Translations under genes and position numbers: made by a program
The notes under the pieces: generated by a model
Seen by the model: only the letters and a program-made list of their open reading frames with translations
Told to the model about the DNA's origin: nothing
The model's database searches: none
Assembly: GCF_016907555.1 (NCBI RefSeq)
Contig: NZ_JAFBCE010000001.1
Span: forward strand, 1,860,001 to 1,924,000
From: Microbacterium laevaniformans
GTDB lineage: Bacteria; Actinomycetota; Actinomycetes; Actinomycetales; Microbacteriaceae
DNA length: 64,000 nucleotides
Direction of reading: 5' to 3'
In this document: positions 52,782 through 61,307 of the stretch, in pieces
Numbering within the stretch: the stretch's first letter is position 1
Layout: each line of letters starts with the position of its first letter

Positions 52782-53529
52782 TGATCACCACCTGTTGCAG
52801 CTGCGACATCAGTGCCGTCCACAGCCCGGTCACCATCAGCAGGCCGAGGGCGATGAGCATGGCCCCGCCGATGATGTTCAGGGCGCGGATGTGGCGGCGC
52901 AGGAACGTCACCGATCGGGACGCCCACCCCCGTCCGGCCGCGAGGATCAGGAACGGGATGCCCAGGCCCAGCGAGTACGCGAGCCCGAGCAGGCCCGCGC
53001 GGGCGGGGTCACCGAGGTTCCACGACATAGAGATGATCGCTGCGAGCGTCGGGCCGATACAGGGGGTCCAGCCGACGCCGAGCGCGAACCCGAGAAGCGG
53101 CGCCCCGATCAGCCCGGTCCTACCCTGGGCGCGAGGGCGGAGGGTGCGCTGGGCAATGCCGAAGAAGCCGAGGAACACCAGGCCGAGGGCGATGATGACG
53201 ACCCCGAAGACGCGAGTGAGCACATTGGCGTATTGCAGCAGCAGGTACCCGAAGGTGCCGCCGAGGATCGTGACGGCGACGAACACCACGGTGAACCCGG
53301 CGATGAACAATGTCACGCCCAGCAGCAGCCGCGCGCGCTCCGCCGTCACCGTGCGCCCCCCGTCCAGCGTGGGGGCCGCGGTCGTCGTGGTGGTGCCGCC
53401 GAGGTAGCCGAGGTAGCCAGGCACCAGCGGCAGCACGCACGGGGACACGAACGACACCAGCCCGGCGAGGATCGCGACCGGGATCGCGACCCACAGGGCG
53501 CCGTCGACGATCACCGCTCCCGGATTCAT
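52762..53529 (-). CDS. ccdA: thiol-reducing membrane protein CcdA
   Basis: 255 aa, six helices. The reactive cysteines are in SFVSPCVLPLVPGYLGYLGG (residues ~28-45) and GVGWTPCIGPTLAAI. It carries electrons from cytoplasmic thioredoxin across the membrane to reduce the TlpA-like protein and apocytochrome cysteines. Overlap of 4 bp with the tlpA-like gene and 20 bp with resB shows a single unit. Confidence 0.93.
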   Translation of the reverse strand: MNPGAVIVDGALWVAIPVAILAGLVSFVSPCVLPLVPGYLGYLGGTTTTTAAPTLDGGRTVTAERARLLLGVTLFIAGFTVVFVAVTILGGTFGYLLLQYANVLTRVFGVVIIALGLVFLGFFGIAQRTLRPRAQGRTGLIGAPLLGFALGVGWTPCIGPTLAAIISMSWNLGDPARAGLLGLAYSLGLGIPFLILAAGRGWASRSVTFLRRHIRALNIIGGAMLIALGLLMVTGLWTALMSQLQQVVINVPLPL

Positions 53530-54125
53530 GAGCTGTCCTCGGCGAGGGTGTCGGCGACCAGGGTGGACAGGATCGACGCGCTGGCCAACTGCCCGATGAT
53601 CCGCGCCGCGACCCGCCCCTCCTGGTCGATGACCAAGGTGGTGGGGGTGGCCTGGATCGGAGTGACCTGCGCGAACGCGAGCTTGACCCGTCCGTCGTTC
53701 ACGTCGATCACGCTCGGGTAGGTGACGTTGTTGTCACGGGCGAACGACAGTGCGGTGGCTGGCTGGTCGTAGGTGTTGACCCCGAGGAACGCGACACCCT
53801 GCTCCTGGTACTCCTGCCAGACCTCCTCAAGCAGAGGCGCTTCGACGATGCACGGCCCGCACGCGGCGTACCAGAAGTTCACCACCAGCACCCCGCCGCG
53901 GTAGTCGTCACTGGACACCGTCTCCCCGGTCTCGGTGACGCCCTCGAACACCACCGGCTCTCCACGGTCGGCGTCGGGGATCTCGACGATCTGGAAGTCG
54001 CCGGAGATGTAACCTTTCTCGCTTCCGTCCCGGTACTGCTGCGCGAGCGAGTCGCTGGACGTGCACCCGGCCAGCAGCAGCGCCGCGACCAGCGTCATGG
54101 CGGCAAGGACGCGGCGGCGGATCAT
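53526..54125 (-). CDS. TlpA/ResA-type thioredoxin lipoprotein
   Basis: 199 aa. It has a lipoprotein signal (TLVAALLLAGC, Cys lipidated) and a thioredoxin fold with active site FWYAACGPCIVEAP (CGPC), GVAFLGVNTYD and cis-Pro ATPTTLVID. As a lipoprotein it would be processed by the island's own LspA and Lnt. It keeps apocytochrome c or copper-protein thiols reduced, fed by CcdA. Confidence 0.92.
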   Translation of the reverse strand: MIRRRVLAAMTLVAALLLAGCTSSDSLAQQYRDGSEKGYISGDFQIVEIPDADRGEPVVFEGVTETGETVSSDDYRGGVLVVNFWYAACGPCIVEAPLLEEVWQEYQEQGVAFLGVNTYDQPATALSFARDNNVTYPSVIDVNDGRVKLAFAQVTPIQATPTTLVIDQEGRVAARIIGQLASASILSTLVADTLAEDSS

Positions 54126-54457
54126 GCGCGCTTGACCTTGATCAGGGCGCCGGCGACCAGGAACACGACCGCGGCGACCGGCTGCGCCGCAGTCCACACC
54201 GGGCCGGTGAACGGGAACGGGAACACCGGGTTCCAAATCACGGCGATCACGACGAACACAGGCAACCACCACCACTGCCGCGCCTGGATCGCGAACCACC
54301 CCACGATGACCGCGAAGATCGCGGCGACGAACAGCACAACGGTGAACCAGTCCCCGCCCATCAGTACCGGCGCGAGGAACAACACCGCCGCCGCGAGCAG
54401 CCCCGGCGCGAACGCGTTGCGCTGGTATACGGACGAGGTCCGCTGCTTCGCCATCAT
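54122..54457 (-). CDS. small four-helix membrane protein
   Basis: 111 aa from ATG 54457. Hydrophobic helices: PGLLAAAVLFLAPVLMG, WFTVVLFVAAIFAVIVGWFA, WWWLPVFVVIAVIWNPVFPF, TAAQPVAAVVFLVAGALI. It overlaps lspA (4 bp) and the tlpA-like gene (4 bp), so it belongs to the same unit. It looks like a DUF6804-type protein from memory. Function unknown. Confidence 0.7.
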   Translation of the reverse strand: MMAKQRTSSVYQRNAFAPGLLAAAVLFLAPVLMGGDWFTVVLFVAAIFAVIVGWFAIQARQWWWLPVFVVIAVIWNPVFPFPFTGPVWTAAQPVAAVVFLVAGALIKVKRA

Positions 54458-54987
54458 GACCCGCTCACCACGGAGCCCGTCGCAGGCGCCGCGCTGTCCG
54501 CGCTGACGCGGGAGCGGCGGTGTCGGGTCCACAGGCTCAGGCCGAGGACGATGACGCCGGCACCGAGGGCGACGTCGGCGAGGTTGCCGATGAACAGGTT
54601 CCCGTAGGCGAGGAAGTCGGTGACGTGCCCGACCCCGAACCCAGGGGGGGAGAACAGCCGGTCGATCAGGTTCCCGATCGCGCCCCCGAGGATCAGGCCG
54701 ATCCCCATCGCCCACCATCCGGTCCGCGCCCGCGCGGCGGCGACGACCAGCAGCACCACGGCACCGACCCCGAGGAGAGTGAGCAGCCCGGTGACCCCGG
54801 CTCCGAGGGAGAGGATCGCGCCGGGGTTGAACGCGAGCTGCAGCCCAAGCAGATCCCCCAGCAGCGGGATCCGCTCCTCCTGACTCAACCCTCCCAGTGC
54901 GGCCGCCTTCGTCGCCTGGTCGACCAGGACCACCACAGCGGCGGCCAGGCACGCGACCGCGAACCGCCGGGTCTGCTCACGAACCAT
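54454..54987 (-). CDS. lspA: lipoprotein signal peptidase
   Basis: 177 aa, four helices. Catalytic aspartates are in VVLVDQATK (first conserved block), GGAIGNLIDRLFSPPG and VTDFLAYGNLFIGNLADVAL. FNPGAILSLG is the NxGxxFS-type block with Leu for Phe. It cleaves the signal peptide of diacylglyceryl-prolipoproteins. In this cluster it can mature the TlpA-like lipoprotein. Confidence 0.92.
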   Translation of the reverse strand: MVREQTRRFAVACLAAAVVVLVDQATKAAALGGLSQEERIPLLGDLLGLQLAFNPGAILSLGAGVTGLLTLLGVGAVVLLVVAAARARTGWWAMGIGLILGGAIGNLIDRLFSPPGFGVGHVTDFLAYGNLFIGNLADVALGAGVIVLGLSLWTRHRRSRVSADSAAPATGSVVSGS

Positions 54988-55017
54988 CAGCGGCTCCTCC
55001 TGCGTTCGCGAGGGCCG

Positions 55018-55048
55018 CTGATAACCCGGTCATCAGACCGGCTATCAG
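55018..55048. promoter_or_regulatory. hairpin between the zinc-ribbon gene and lspA
   Basis: CTGATAACCCGGTC and GACCGGCTATCAG form a 13-bp stem with one bulge and a 4-base loop. It follows the zinc-ribbon stop by 17 bp and precedes lspA by 31 bp. It can be a terminator or attenuator for the upstream genes, or an operator for the lspA unit. Confidence 0.5.
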
Positions 55049-55064
55049 GAAGAGGTTTTTGGTG

Positions 55065-55340
55065 TCAGAAGTCGAAGAGGTCACCGAGGAACCCTTCCTT
55101 CCGCCGACGCCCGGAGCGACCGTGATGATCCCTGTCGCGGTCAGAACGGTGGTCGCCCTCGCGCGGATAGGGGGCGGTGCTGGTTTGCCGGCCGCCGCCG
55201 GCAAGGTCGGCGGCGCGGTCGATGATCTTGTCGAGCTCGCCACGGTCCAGCCAGACGCCCCGGCACTGCGGGCAGTAGTCGATCTCGACCCCGGAGCGTT
55301 CCGTGATCAGCAGGGCGGTCCCGTCGACCGGACATTTCAT
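55065..55340 (-). CDS. TFIIB-type zinc-ribbon protein
   Basis: 91 aa. CPVDGTALLITERSGVEIDY followed by CPQCRGVWLDRGELDKII supplies CxxD...CxxC zinc-ribbon ligands; the tail is His/Arg/Asp-rich (HRSDRDRDHHGRSGRRRKEG) and ends FLGDLFDF. A small, probably nucleic-acid- or metal-binding protein. It overlaps the copC stop by 4 bp. Confidence 0.8.
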   Translation of the reverse strand: MKCPVDGTALLITERSGVEIDYCPQCRGVWLDRGELDKIIDRAADLAGGGRQTSTAPYPREGDHRSDRDRDHHGRSGRRRKEGFLGDLFDF

Positions 55341-56053
55341 GAGGGGTTCTCCTTCTGTTGCTGGTCGTCGGCGGTTCCACCATCCGCGGCGGCCGCGGCC
55401 GCGGCTGCTCGGTCGCGGCGACGACGCTCTCTGGCCACCATGAGCACGACCACCAGCGCGCCGCCCAGCACGATTACGCCACTCAGGACCGCAAGGACGG
55501 GGAGGAGTTCCCAACCTCCGGATGGCCCGTTGTGAACCTCTCCGGACGTATTGGCGGCAGATGTGGGAGACGGGTCGGGTGTCTGCTCCTCGGTCGCTTC
55601 GGGGGTAGGGGCGCTGGTGGGGACGGTGACCGCTTCGACGGTGTACTGGTACTCGTTGCTGATCGGGTGCCCGTCGCTGGACACGACCCGCCACCGCACC
55701 GTGTACACGCCCGCCTGACCAGGCGTCACCGCCTGGGTGACCGTGGTCCCGTCGATGACCGGATCCCCCGATGCGATGTTCTGCCCGTCCGGGGCGACCA
55801 CCTCAATGATCACGGCGCTGAAATCGGTGAGGATCTCGCCGCTGAACGTCAGCGAAATCTCCTCCGGGACCACGCTGACCGTGGATCCGGCTTCCGGGGA
55901 GGAGGAGACGATCTCATCGTGCGCGGCTGCGGGCGCCGCGGTGGCGAACAGGAGCCCGGCGGCCAGCAGCAGCGTCGTCAGAGTGGACAGGAGGAGGATG
56001 CGTCTCCGTGAGCCGGATCGGTGCGGGTGTTCGTGGTCGGTGACGGTGGTCAA
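55337..56053 (-). CDS. copC: CopC-type copper-binding protein with membrane anchor
   Basis: 238 aa from a TTG start at 56053 preceded by GAAAGGA. An exported Ig-like CopC domain follows the signal (mature start AHDEIVSSSPEAGSTV, then VYTVRWRVVSSDGHPISNEY); the N-terminal His and DGHP His are Cu(II) ligands. A Thr/Pro linker and a C-terminal helix (LLPVLAVLSGVIVLGGALVV) anchor it outside. It should hand copper to the CopD domain of the 43025 protein. Confidence 0.9.
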   Translation of the reverse strand: MTTVTDHEHPHRSGSRRRILLLSTLTTLLLAAGLLFATAAPAAAHDEIVSSSPEAGSTVSVVPEEISLTFSGEILTDFSAVIIEVVAPDGQNIASGDPVIDGTTVTQAVTPGQAGVYTVRWRVVSSDGHPISNEYQYTVEAVTVPTSAPTPEATEEQTPDPSPTSAANTSGEVHNGPSGGWELLPVLAVLSGVIVLGGALVVVLMVARERRRRDRAAAAAAAADGGTADDQQQKENPS

Positions 56054-56066
56054 GGCGGTGGTCCTT

Positions 56067-57086
56067 TCAGGGCCGGTTGATGATGTGCTGGGCGATCGTC
56101 GTCGCGTCTTTCCAGACCCCGGCGAGGGTGTCGGAGCCGCGGCCGCCGTACTGCGGCATCCCCGCCACGAACAGCCCGGGCAGGCCGGTCAGGGTGCGCC
56201 GCGGCCGGTCGACGCGGGCCGGTTCCGGGAGCCAGTCGTCGCCAGGGGTGTAGCCGGTGGCGAGGATCACCGAGCGGGGGGATGCCTGCGTGCCATCGGC
56301 GAAGGTCACCCCGGCGCCGGCCGCGTCCTGCACCGCAGCTGCGATCGTGACCCCGACGCGGCGCAGCTGCTCATAGCTGTCGCCGAAGATCGGCTCGGGG
56401 CGACGCTCCCGCGAGAACAGCGGCACCCTCTCCCCCGCCGCGGCGGGATAGCTCATCGCGGGGCGATGCTGCCGCCGGGTTCGCACGGACAGCGTCACGG
56501 TGTGCGACGCGGACAGTTCGCGGGCCAGCTGCACACCGCTGTTCCCGCCGCCCACGATGAGCACGTCGCCGACGGGGATCTGCTTCGGGTACAGGTACTC
56601 GCTGCTGTGCAGCACCACCCCGGGCATCGTCAGCAGAGACGCCCACTCCGGAATCCGCGGGTGCGCGGCCGCGCCCGTCGCGCAGATCACGTTGCGGGTC
56701 TGCACCTCCCCTGCCGTCGTCGACAGCAGCAGAGTCGAGCCGTTCCCGCGATGCTCCACCCCGGTCGCCTGGATGCCCCAGACCGTCTCCACGCCCAGCC
56801 CGGCTTCCACGAAGGTGAGGTAGTCCGCCATCTCGTCCACTCGCGGATGCCGGCGCTGGTCACCCAGCAGCCGCCGCGGAGACAGCGCGCTATGCCGGGC
56901 GTCGCTGAGAAGCTCCATCGAATGCCACCGTGAGGACCAGGAACGCTGCCCCGTGCTGGCGGCGTCGATCACCACAAACTCGTGCTGCGGCCGCAGCCCT
57001 TCCGCGGCCAGAGCCGCGGCAACCGCGAGCCCAGACTGCCCGGCGCCGACGATGATCGCCCGCCGATGCGTCAAACCCGCCCGCAT
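56067..57086 (-). CDS. FAD/NAD(P)-binding flavoprotein oxidoreductase
   Basis: 339 aa. The FAD Rossmann motif IIVGAGQSGLAVAAALAAEG is at the N-terminus and an NAD(P) site VLIVGGGNSGVQLARELSAS in the middle; ILATGYTP and GLPGLFVAGMPQYGG complete the fold, like flavin monooxygenase/thioredoxin-reductase relatives (CzcO-like). No CxxC redox pair is seen. It begins at the DsbA stop codon (1-bp overlap), so it may support the redox pathway. The substrate is unknown. Confidence 0.82.
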   Translation of the reverse strand: MRAGLTHRRAIIVGAGQSGLAVAAALAAEGLRPQHEFVVIDAASTGQRSWSSRWHSMELLSDARHSALSPRRLLGDQRRHPRVDEMADYLTFVEAGLGVETVWGIQATGVEHRGNGSTLLLSTTAGEVQTRNVICATGAAAHPRIPEWASLLTMPGVVLHSSEYLYPKQIPVGDVLIVGGGNSGVQLARELSASHTVTLSVRTRRQHRPAMSYPAAAGERVPLFSRERRPEPIFGDSYEQLRRVGVTIAAAVQDAAGAGVTFADGTQASPRSVILATGYTPGDDWLPEPARVDRPRRTLTGLPGLFVAGMPQYGGRGSDTLAGVWKDATTIAQHIINRP

Positions 57087-57754
57087 CACCGGCCACCGTT
57101 CACCGCAGCCTGGATGGCGTTCTCGAGGTCGTCCCACTCCTGCAGCTCGAGCAGCTCACCGTCGAGGAAGAACGTCGGCGTGCTGCTCACCCCGAGCGCC
57201 TGGCCCTCCTCGAAATCCAGCTCCACCCGCTCCGCCATAGCCGGGTCCGCCACGGCGGCGTCATAGGCGGCCATGTCCAGACCGATCTCCTCCGCGAAGC
57301 CACGGAACAGGTCGGCGCGAGACTCCTGCGCCTCACCCCACTCCGCCTGCGTCTCGAACAACCGGACATACATGTCCTCGAACCGGTCCTGCTGCGCGGC
57401 CGCTTCCGCCGCGACCGCCGCGTTCTTCGAATTGAAGTGACCGGGCAGCGGGAAGTAGCGGACCACATACGTGATCTCCCCAGCGAACTGCTCCCGCATA
57501 TCCTCCACGATCGGGAAGAACGCGCCACACGCCTCGCACTCGAAGTCGAGGAACTCCACCAGGGTGACAGCGCCCTCCCCGCCGTCGTCGAGGACATGCG
57601 AGCTCTCCCGCACCACCTGCGGGGATGCGTCACCGCCCCCAGATGAAGGTGGAGCGGACTGGCTCTGATTGACAAGGACATAGATCAACGCGGCGATCAC
57701 CATCACCACCACAACGGCAATGGTGACGAGCGTCGCCTTCACAGGGGTTTTCAT
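57086..57754 (-). CDS. membrane-anchored DsbA-type thiol oxidoreductase
   Basis: 222 aa. One N-terminal helix (ATLVTIAVVVVMVIAALIYV), then a thioredoxin fold: LVEFLDFECEACGAFFPIVE with CEAC active site, YFPLPGHFNSKNAAVAAEAA, and cis-Pro in VSSTPTFFLDGELLE. It should form or shuffle disulfides in exported proteins. A second copy of its first ~20 codons survives at 58344-58457. Confidence 0.9.
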   Translation of the reverse strand: MKTPVKATLVTIAVVVVMVIAALIYVLVNQSQSAPPSSGGGDASPQVVRESSHVLDDGGEGAVTLVEFLDFECEACGAFFPIVEDMREQFAGEITYVVRYFPLPGHFNSKNAAVAAEAAAQQDRFEDMYVRLFETQAEWGEAQESRADLFRGFAEEIGLDMAAYDAAVADPAMAERVELDFEEGQALGVSSTPTFFLDGELLELQEWDDLENAIQAAVNGGR

Positions 57755-57845
57755 CGGGTACTCCAAACCAAGACACGGCACAGGACAGAACCCGGGCACG
57801 CAGCCCGGGACGAAGCGCCACCCGGAAAGGGTGGCGTGCCAAATG

Positions 57846-58241
57846 TCAGGTTCGGGAAAGACCCAACTGCGTCAACGAAAAGACAATCGGGTGAGCACGG
57901 GCAGCCGGCGCCGGAAGCAGCGAAGGCATCCGTGGCCCGTCACCGAGAACCGGAGGCATCCGCCGACGCCACAACCCCCGCAGCACCACCATGAACGTCA
58001 GCCCGCACAACACGCCCAACATGCACAGCGCAGCGCCCACCAACGCGTTCGGCCCAGAAACGACGCCACCGGCGACCGCCTCATGCTCGACTGGGGCGTC
58101 TGCCACGGGCTCGACGTGGGGGTCCATGAACCCAGAAATCACCAGCGGAACAGGAGTCGAACCGTCCGCCTCTGTGTGACCCGTCGCTGCCAGACCCAAC
58201 ATCAGCAGCAGCGCCAAACCGACGCTGGTAATGAGCCTCAT
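57846..58241 (-). CDS. exported/membrane protein of unknown function
   Basis: 131 aa from ATG 58241 (ATG 58298 is an alternative). A signal-like start (MRLITSVGLALLLMLGLAAT) leads to an acidic His-containing segment (MDPHVEPVADAPVEHEAVAG), one membrane helix (NALVGAALCMLGVLCGLTFM) and a basic tail. The AT-rich TCATTATCAACAATTGCTCA at 58238-58257 upstream may be an ArsR-type operator. No family recognised with certainty. Confidence 0.6.
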   Translation of the reverse strand: MRLITSVGLALLLMLGLAATGHTEADGSTPVPLVISGFMDPHVEPVADAPVEHEAVAGGVVSGPNALVGAALCMLGVLCGLTFMVVLRGLWRRRMPPVLGDGPRMPSLLPAPAARAHPIVFSLTQLGLSRT

Positions 58242-58343
58242 TATCAACAATTGCTCATTCAGCGTCGTGGAGCGCGGAGTCCGGGCCGAAGAGACCATCG
58301 CCCACAGCCTACCGTGCGCACCTAAACCCATTCGGAGCCCGGT

Positions 58344-58457
58344 TCACCCGAGCACGGGAGCGCCGGCAGCGCCGGCCGGGTCCGGCGCGGCTAGCCGGTC
58401 AACCAGGACGATGACGACGGCAACGGTGGCGAAGGTGGCTTTGATGGGGGTCTTCAC
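58344..58457 (-). pseudogene. relic of a second DsbA-type gene start
   Basis: From GTG 58457 it reads VKTPIKATFATVAVVIVLVD, parallel to MKTPVKATLVTIAVVVVMVI of the gene at 57754, then diverges and stops after 37 codons. It marks a duplication with deletion between the flavoprotein-DsbA genes and the P-ATPase. Confidence 0.5.
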
Positions 58458-58513
58458 AAGGGCCGGTTCCAAGTCGGGCGGTGTTCTGCCACCGCGGGGC
58501 GAGGGGTCGGTGG

Positions 58514-60619
58514 TCAGGCGTGGGCGGGTTCGGGCTGGCGAGCGGGCACCGTGGCGAGTTGCCGTAGCGCAGCGGGGCGACGGGCGGCGCGGACGCCATT
58601 GAGGATGACGACGACCTCGGCGATCTCATGCACCAGCACGACGCCGGCGAGCCCGAGGATGCCGAACAGGGCGAGCGGGAACAGCGCGACGATGATCGCC
58701 AGAGCCAGACCGATGTTGGCGGTCATGATGCGTCGGCCGCGGCGGGCGTGGGCGAGGGCGCCGGGGATGAGGCGGAGGTCGTGGCCGATGAAGGCGACGT
58801 CGGCGGACTCGATCGCCGCCGCGGAGCCTTTCACACCCATCGCGATCCCGACCGTCGCCGTCGCCAGTGCCGGGGCGTCGTTGATGCCGTCGCCGACCAT
58901 CGCGGTCGGTTGCTGCGTGACGAGCGCCTCAATCGCGGCGGCCTTGTCGGCGGGCAGCTGCTCGGCGCGAACGTCGGTTACGCCCGCCTCGGCGGCGATG
59001 GCGTGGGCGGTGCGGGTGTTGTCGCCGGTGAGCATGATGGTCTCAATGCCCTGCGACTGCAGCATCCGGACCGTCTCGGCCGACTCCGGGCGCAGCTCGT
59101 CCCGCACGCCGATCAGGCCGGCGATCTGCCCGTCCGCCTCGACCACGACGACGGTCATGCCCTGCGCGGCAATCGCCTCCGCGTTCAACTGCTGGCCGGC
59201 GGGATGGAGCCAGCGGACATTGCCGACCCGGATCGCCCGGCCGTCGACGGTCCCGGTGATGCCATGCCCGGCCTCCTCGACCACCTCCGTTGCGGGGCTG
59301 GCGACGGGTGCGGCCGCGATGATGGCCGCGGCGAGGGGGTGGGTGCTGGTGGCCTCCACGGCGGCGGCCCAGGCGAGCAGGTCGTCGCGGGTGATACCGG
59401 GTGCGGGCTGGACGTCGACGACGGTGGGCTCGTTGCGGGTGAGGGTGCCGGTCTTGTCGAGGGCGACGGCGCGGATCGTGCCGAGCTGCTCGAACGCTTC
59501 ACCTGACTTGATGACGACGCCGAACTTTGACGCCGCTCCGATCGCGCTGATCACCGTCACGGGCACCGCGATGGCCAGCGCGCACGGGGATGCCGCAACC
59601 AGGACGACGAGGGCGCGTTCGATCCAGGTCCACGGGTCGCCGACCAGCAGCCCGAACAGGGCGACCACGGCAGCGGCGATCAGGACGACGGGAACGAGCG
59701 GCTTCGCGATCCGGTCGGCGAGGCGTGCCCGGTTGCCCTTGCGGGCGTGGGCCTGCTCCACGAGGGCGACGATCTGGGTGAGGGAGTTGTCGCGGCCGTC
59801 CGCAGTTGCCTCGATCCGCAACGTCGCCGCCCCGTTGACCGAACCGGCGGCGACCGGATCGCCGGGGCCGACCTCGACCGGGATCGACTCGCCCGTGATC
59901 GCCGACGTGTCCAGGCTCGACCTACCCTCCACGACCACGCCGTCTGTGGCGATGCGATCGCCGGCACCGATGACGAGGATGTCCAGCTCACGCACGTCCG
60001 CGGCGGGGATCGTGACGTCGCTGGTTAGGCGGGAGACGCGGACAGTGTCGGGGATGAGGGACAGAAGGGCGCGCAAGCCTTCCTTGGCGCGGTCCATCGC
60101 CCGGTCTTCAAGCGCCTCGGCCAGGGAGAACAGGAACGCCAGGGTCGCGGCCTCGCCAACGTGGCCGAGCAGGACCGCGCCGATCGCGGCGATGGTCATC
60201 AGCAGCCCGACCCCGAGGCGACCGCGGATGAGGCGGCGGATCGCGCCGGGGACGAAGGTGTAGGCGCCGGCGAGCAGCGCCGCCCACTGCAGCACCAGCG
60301 CCGGGATGTGCAGACCAGTCCACTCGAACGTGTATCCGGCGAGGAGGAACAGCCCGGACAGCGCGGAGGGAAGCAACGCGAAGTCGCGCCACCAGGGCGG
60401 GCGGACCTCCGGCTCCTCGTCCGCCTCGGTGGGGGTGGTGGCGAGGTCGGGGCCGCAGCAGGCATCGCCCGCATCGTGCACCGCGCTTGGCGCCGCGGTC
60501 TTGGAGGAGGGTTCCGCGGCGCAGCAGGCGTCACCGGTCGAGAGCGGCCGGGACAGTTCGATGCGCCGGACCGTACCGGGCTTGCGCGGCTCGTTGGGGC
60601 CGCAACACTCTTCGCTCAC
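58514..60619 (-). CDS. P1B-type Cd/Pb/Zn-exporting ATPase with Cys-pair N-terminus
   Basis: 701 aa. The N-terminus replaces a HMA domain with three cysteine pairs (C5C6, C32C33, C54C55 in ECCGP, DACCAA, DACCGP), a soft-metal-binding tail. Pump motifs: TGESIPVEVG, ASPCALAIAVP, DKTGTLTRN, TSTHPLAAAI, LTGDNTRT, GDGINDAP, with HEIAEVVVILNG in the last helix. It is cotranscribed with CmtR (two 4-bp overlaps through the small gene), pointing to Cd2+/Pb2+ export. Confidence 0.9.
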   Translation of the reverse strand: MSEECCGPNEPRKPGTVRRIELSRPLSTGDACCAAEPSSKTAAPSAVHDAGDACCGPDLATTPTEADEEPEVRPPWWRDFALLPSALSGLFLLAGYTFEWTGLHIPALVLQWAALLAGAYTFVPGAIRRLIRGRLGVGLLMTIAAIGAVLLGHVGEAATLAFLFSLAEALEDRAMDRAKEGLRALLSLIPDTVRVSRLTSDVTIPAADVRELDILVIGAGDRIATDGVVVEGRSSLDTSAITGESIPVEVGPGDPVAAGSVNGAATLRIEATADGRDNSLTQIVALVEQAHARKGNRARLADRIAKPLVPVVLIAAAVVALFGLLVGDPWTWIERALVVLVAASPCALAIAVPVTVISAIGAASKFGVVIKSGEAFEQLGTIRAVALDKTGTLTRNEPTVVDVQPAPGITRDDLLAWAAAVEATSTHPLAAAIIAAAPVASPATEVVEEAGHGITGTVDGRAIRVGNVRWLHPAGQQLNAEAIAAQGMTVVVVEADGQIAGLIGVRDELRPESAETVRMLQSQGIETIMLTGDNTRTAHAIAAEAGVTDVRAEQLPADKAAAIEALVTQQPTAMVGDGINDAPALATATVGIAMGVKGSAAAIESADVAFIGHDLRLIPGALAHARRGRRIMTANIGLALAIIVALFPLALFGILGLAGVVLVHEIAEVVVILNGVRAARRPAALRQLATVPARQPEPAHA

Positions 60620-60960
60620 TGCACGCTCTCCTTCGTTGCGGGGGCGGGCGTCTGCTCTAGGAACGTGAGCGCGGCCAGTGCGTCATCGGTGCCGGTAACG
60701 GAAAGGCGCAGGTCGGGGTGGGTCGTGTCGATCGCCCAAGTCGCGAACGCGCAGCAGGACTGCTCGGTGCGGACCAGCTCCGTCAGCCGGGCGGTCGCGT
60801 CGTCGATCTTTGGGTAGTGGACGGTGATCTGGGCGGCCGTCCTGTCGATGTCGAGGAGGTAGTCGTCGTTGAATTCCTGCCACGCGGCTAGCTGTGCAGC
60901 ACCAGCGCCGGGCGTCAGCGTGCAGGCCACCGGCAGCAGGTCACGGTCGATGAGGCTCAT
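60616..60960 (-). CDS. small Cys-pair protein in the cmtR operon
   Basis: 114 aa, soluble. ACTLTPGAGAAQLAAWQEFN, then LTELVRTEQSCCAFATWAID, and a LSVTGTDDALAALTFLEQ tail. The SCCAF pair recalls small proteins found beside mercury/cadmium genes. It overlaps the ATPase start and the CmtR stop by 4 bp each, so it is made with them. It may buffer or deliver metal; not established. Confidence 0.65.
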   Translation of the reverse strand: MSLIDRDLLPVACTLTPGAGAAQLAAWQEFNDDYLLDIDRTAAQITVHYPKIDDATARLTELVRTEQSCCAFATWAIDTTHPDLRLSVTGTDDALAALTFLEQTPAPATKESVQ

Positions 60961-61307
60961 GCGCAGCACTCGCACTGATCGTCCATGCACGGGGCGCCCT
61001 CGTCGACGGCGACGACCGCCTCGAGCAGCTGTCGCAACCCCTGGGTCAGATGCGGGTCGGCGATCTCATACCGGGTGCGCCGACCTTCCGGTGTGGCGAC
61101 GATCAACCCGCAGCCCCGCAGGCACGTCAGATGATTCGAGACGTTCGTGCGGGTCAACTCGAGATCTCGTGCCAGCTCAGCCGGGTAGCCGGGAGCGTCC
61201 AGCAGTGTGAGGAGGATCCGGGAACGGGTCGGGTCGGCCATCGCCCGACCCAGCCGGTTCATCACATCGAGGCGAGAAGGAAGAGTCAGCACAGGCTGAC
61301 TATACAT
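60957..61307 (-). CDS. cmtR: CmtR-type Cd/Pb-sensing ArsR repressor
   Basis: 116 aa. It closely follows mycobacterial CmtR: RLGRAMADPTRSRILLTLLD, LTRTNVSNHLTCLRGCGLIV, EGRRTRYEIADPHL. The metal cysteines of CmtR (two in helix 4, one in the tail) are present as C62, C66 and C107. An additional CECC-type cluster (C112, C114, C115) ends the protein. Metal binding should release it from DNA and induce the downstream ATPase. The start overlaps the Acr3-like stop. Confidence 0.9.
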   Translation of the reverse strand: MYSQPVLTLPSRLDVMNRLGRAMADPTRSRILLTLLDAPGYPAELARDLELTRTNVSNHLTCLRGCGLIVATPEGRRTRYEIADPHLTQGLRQLLEAVVAVDEGAPCMDDQCECCA

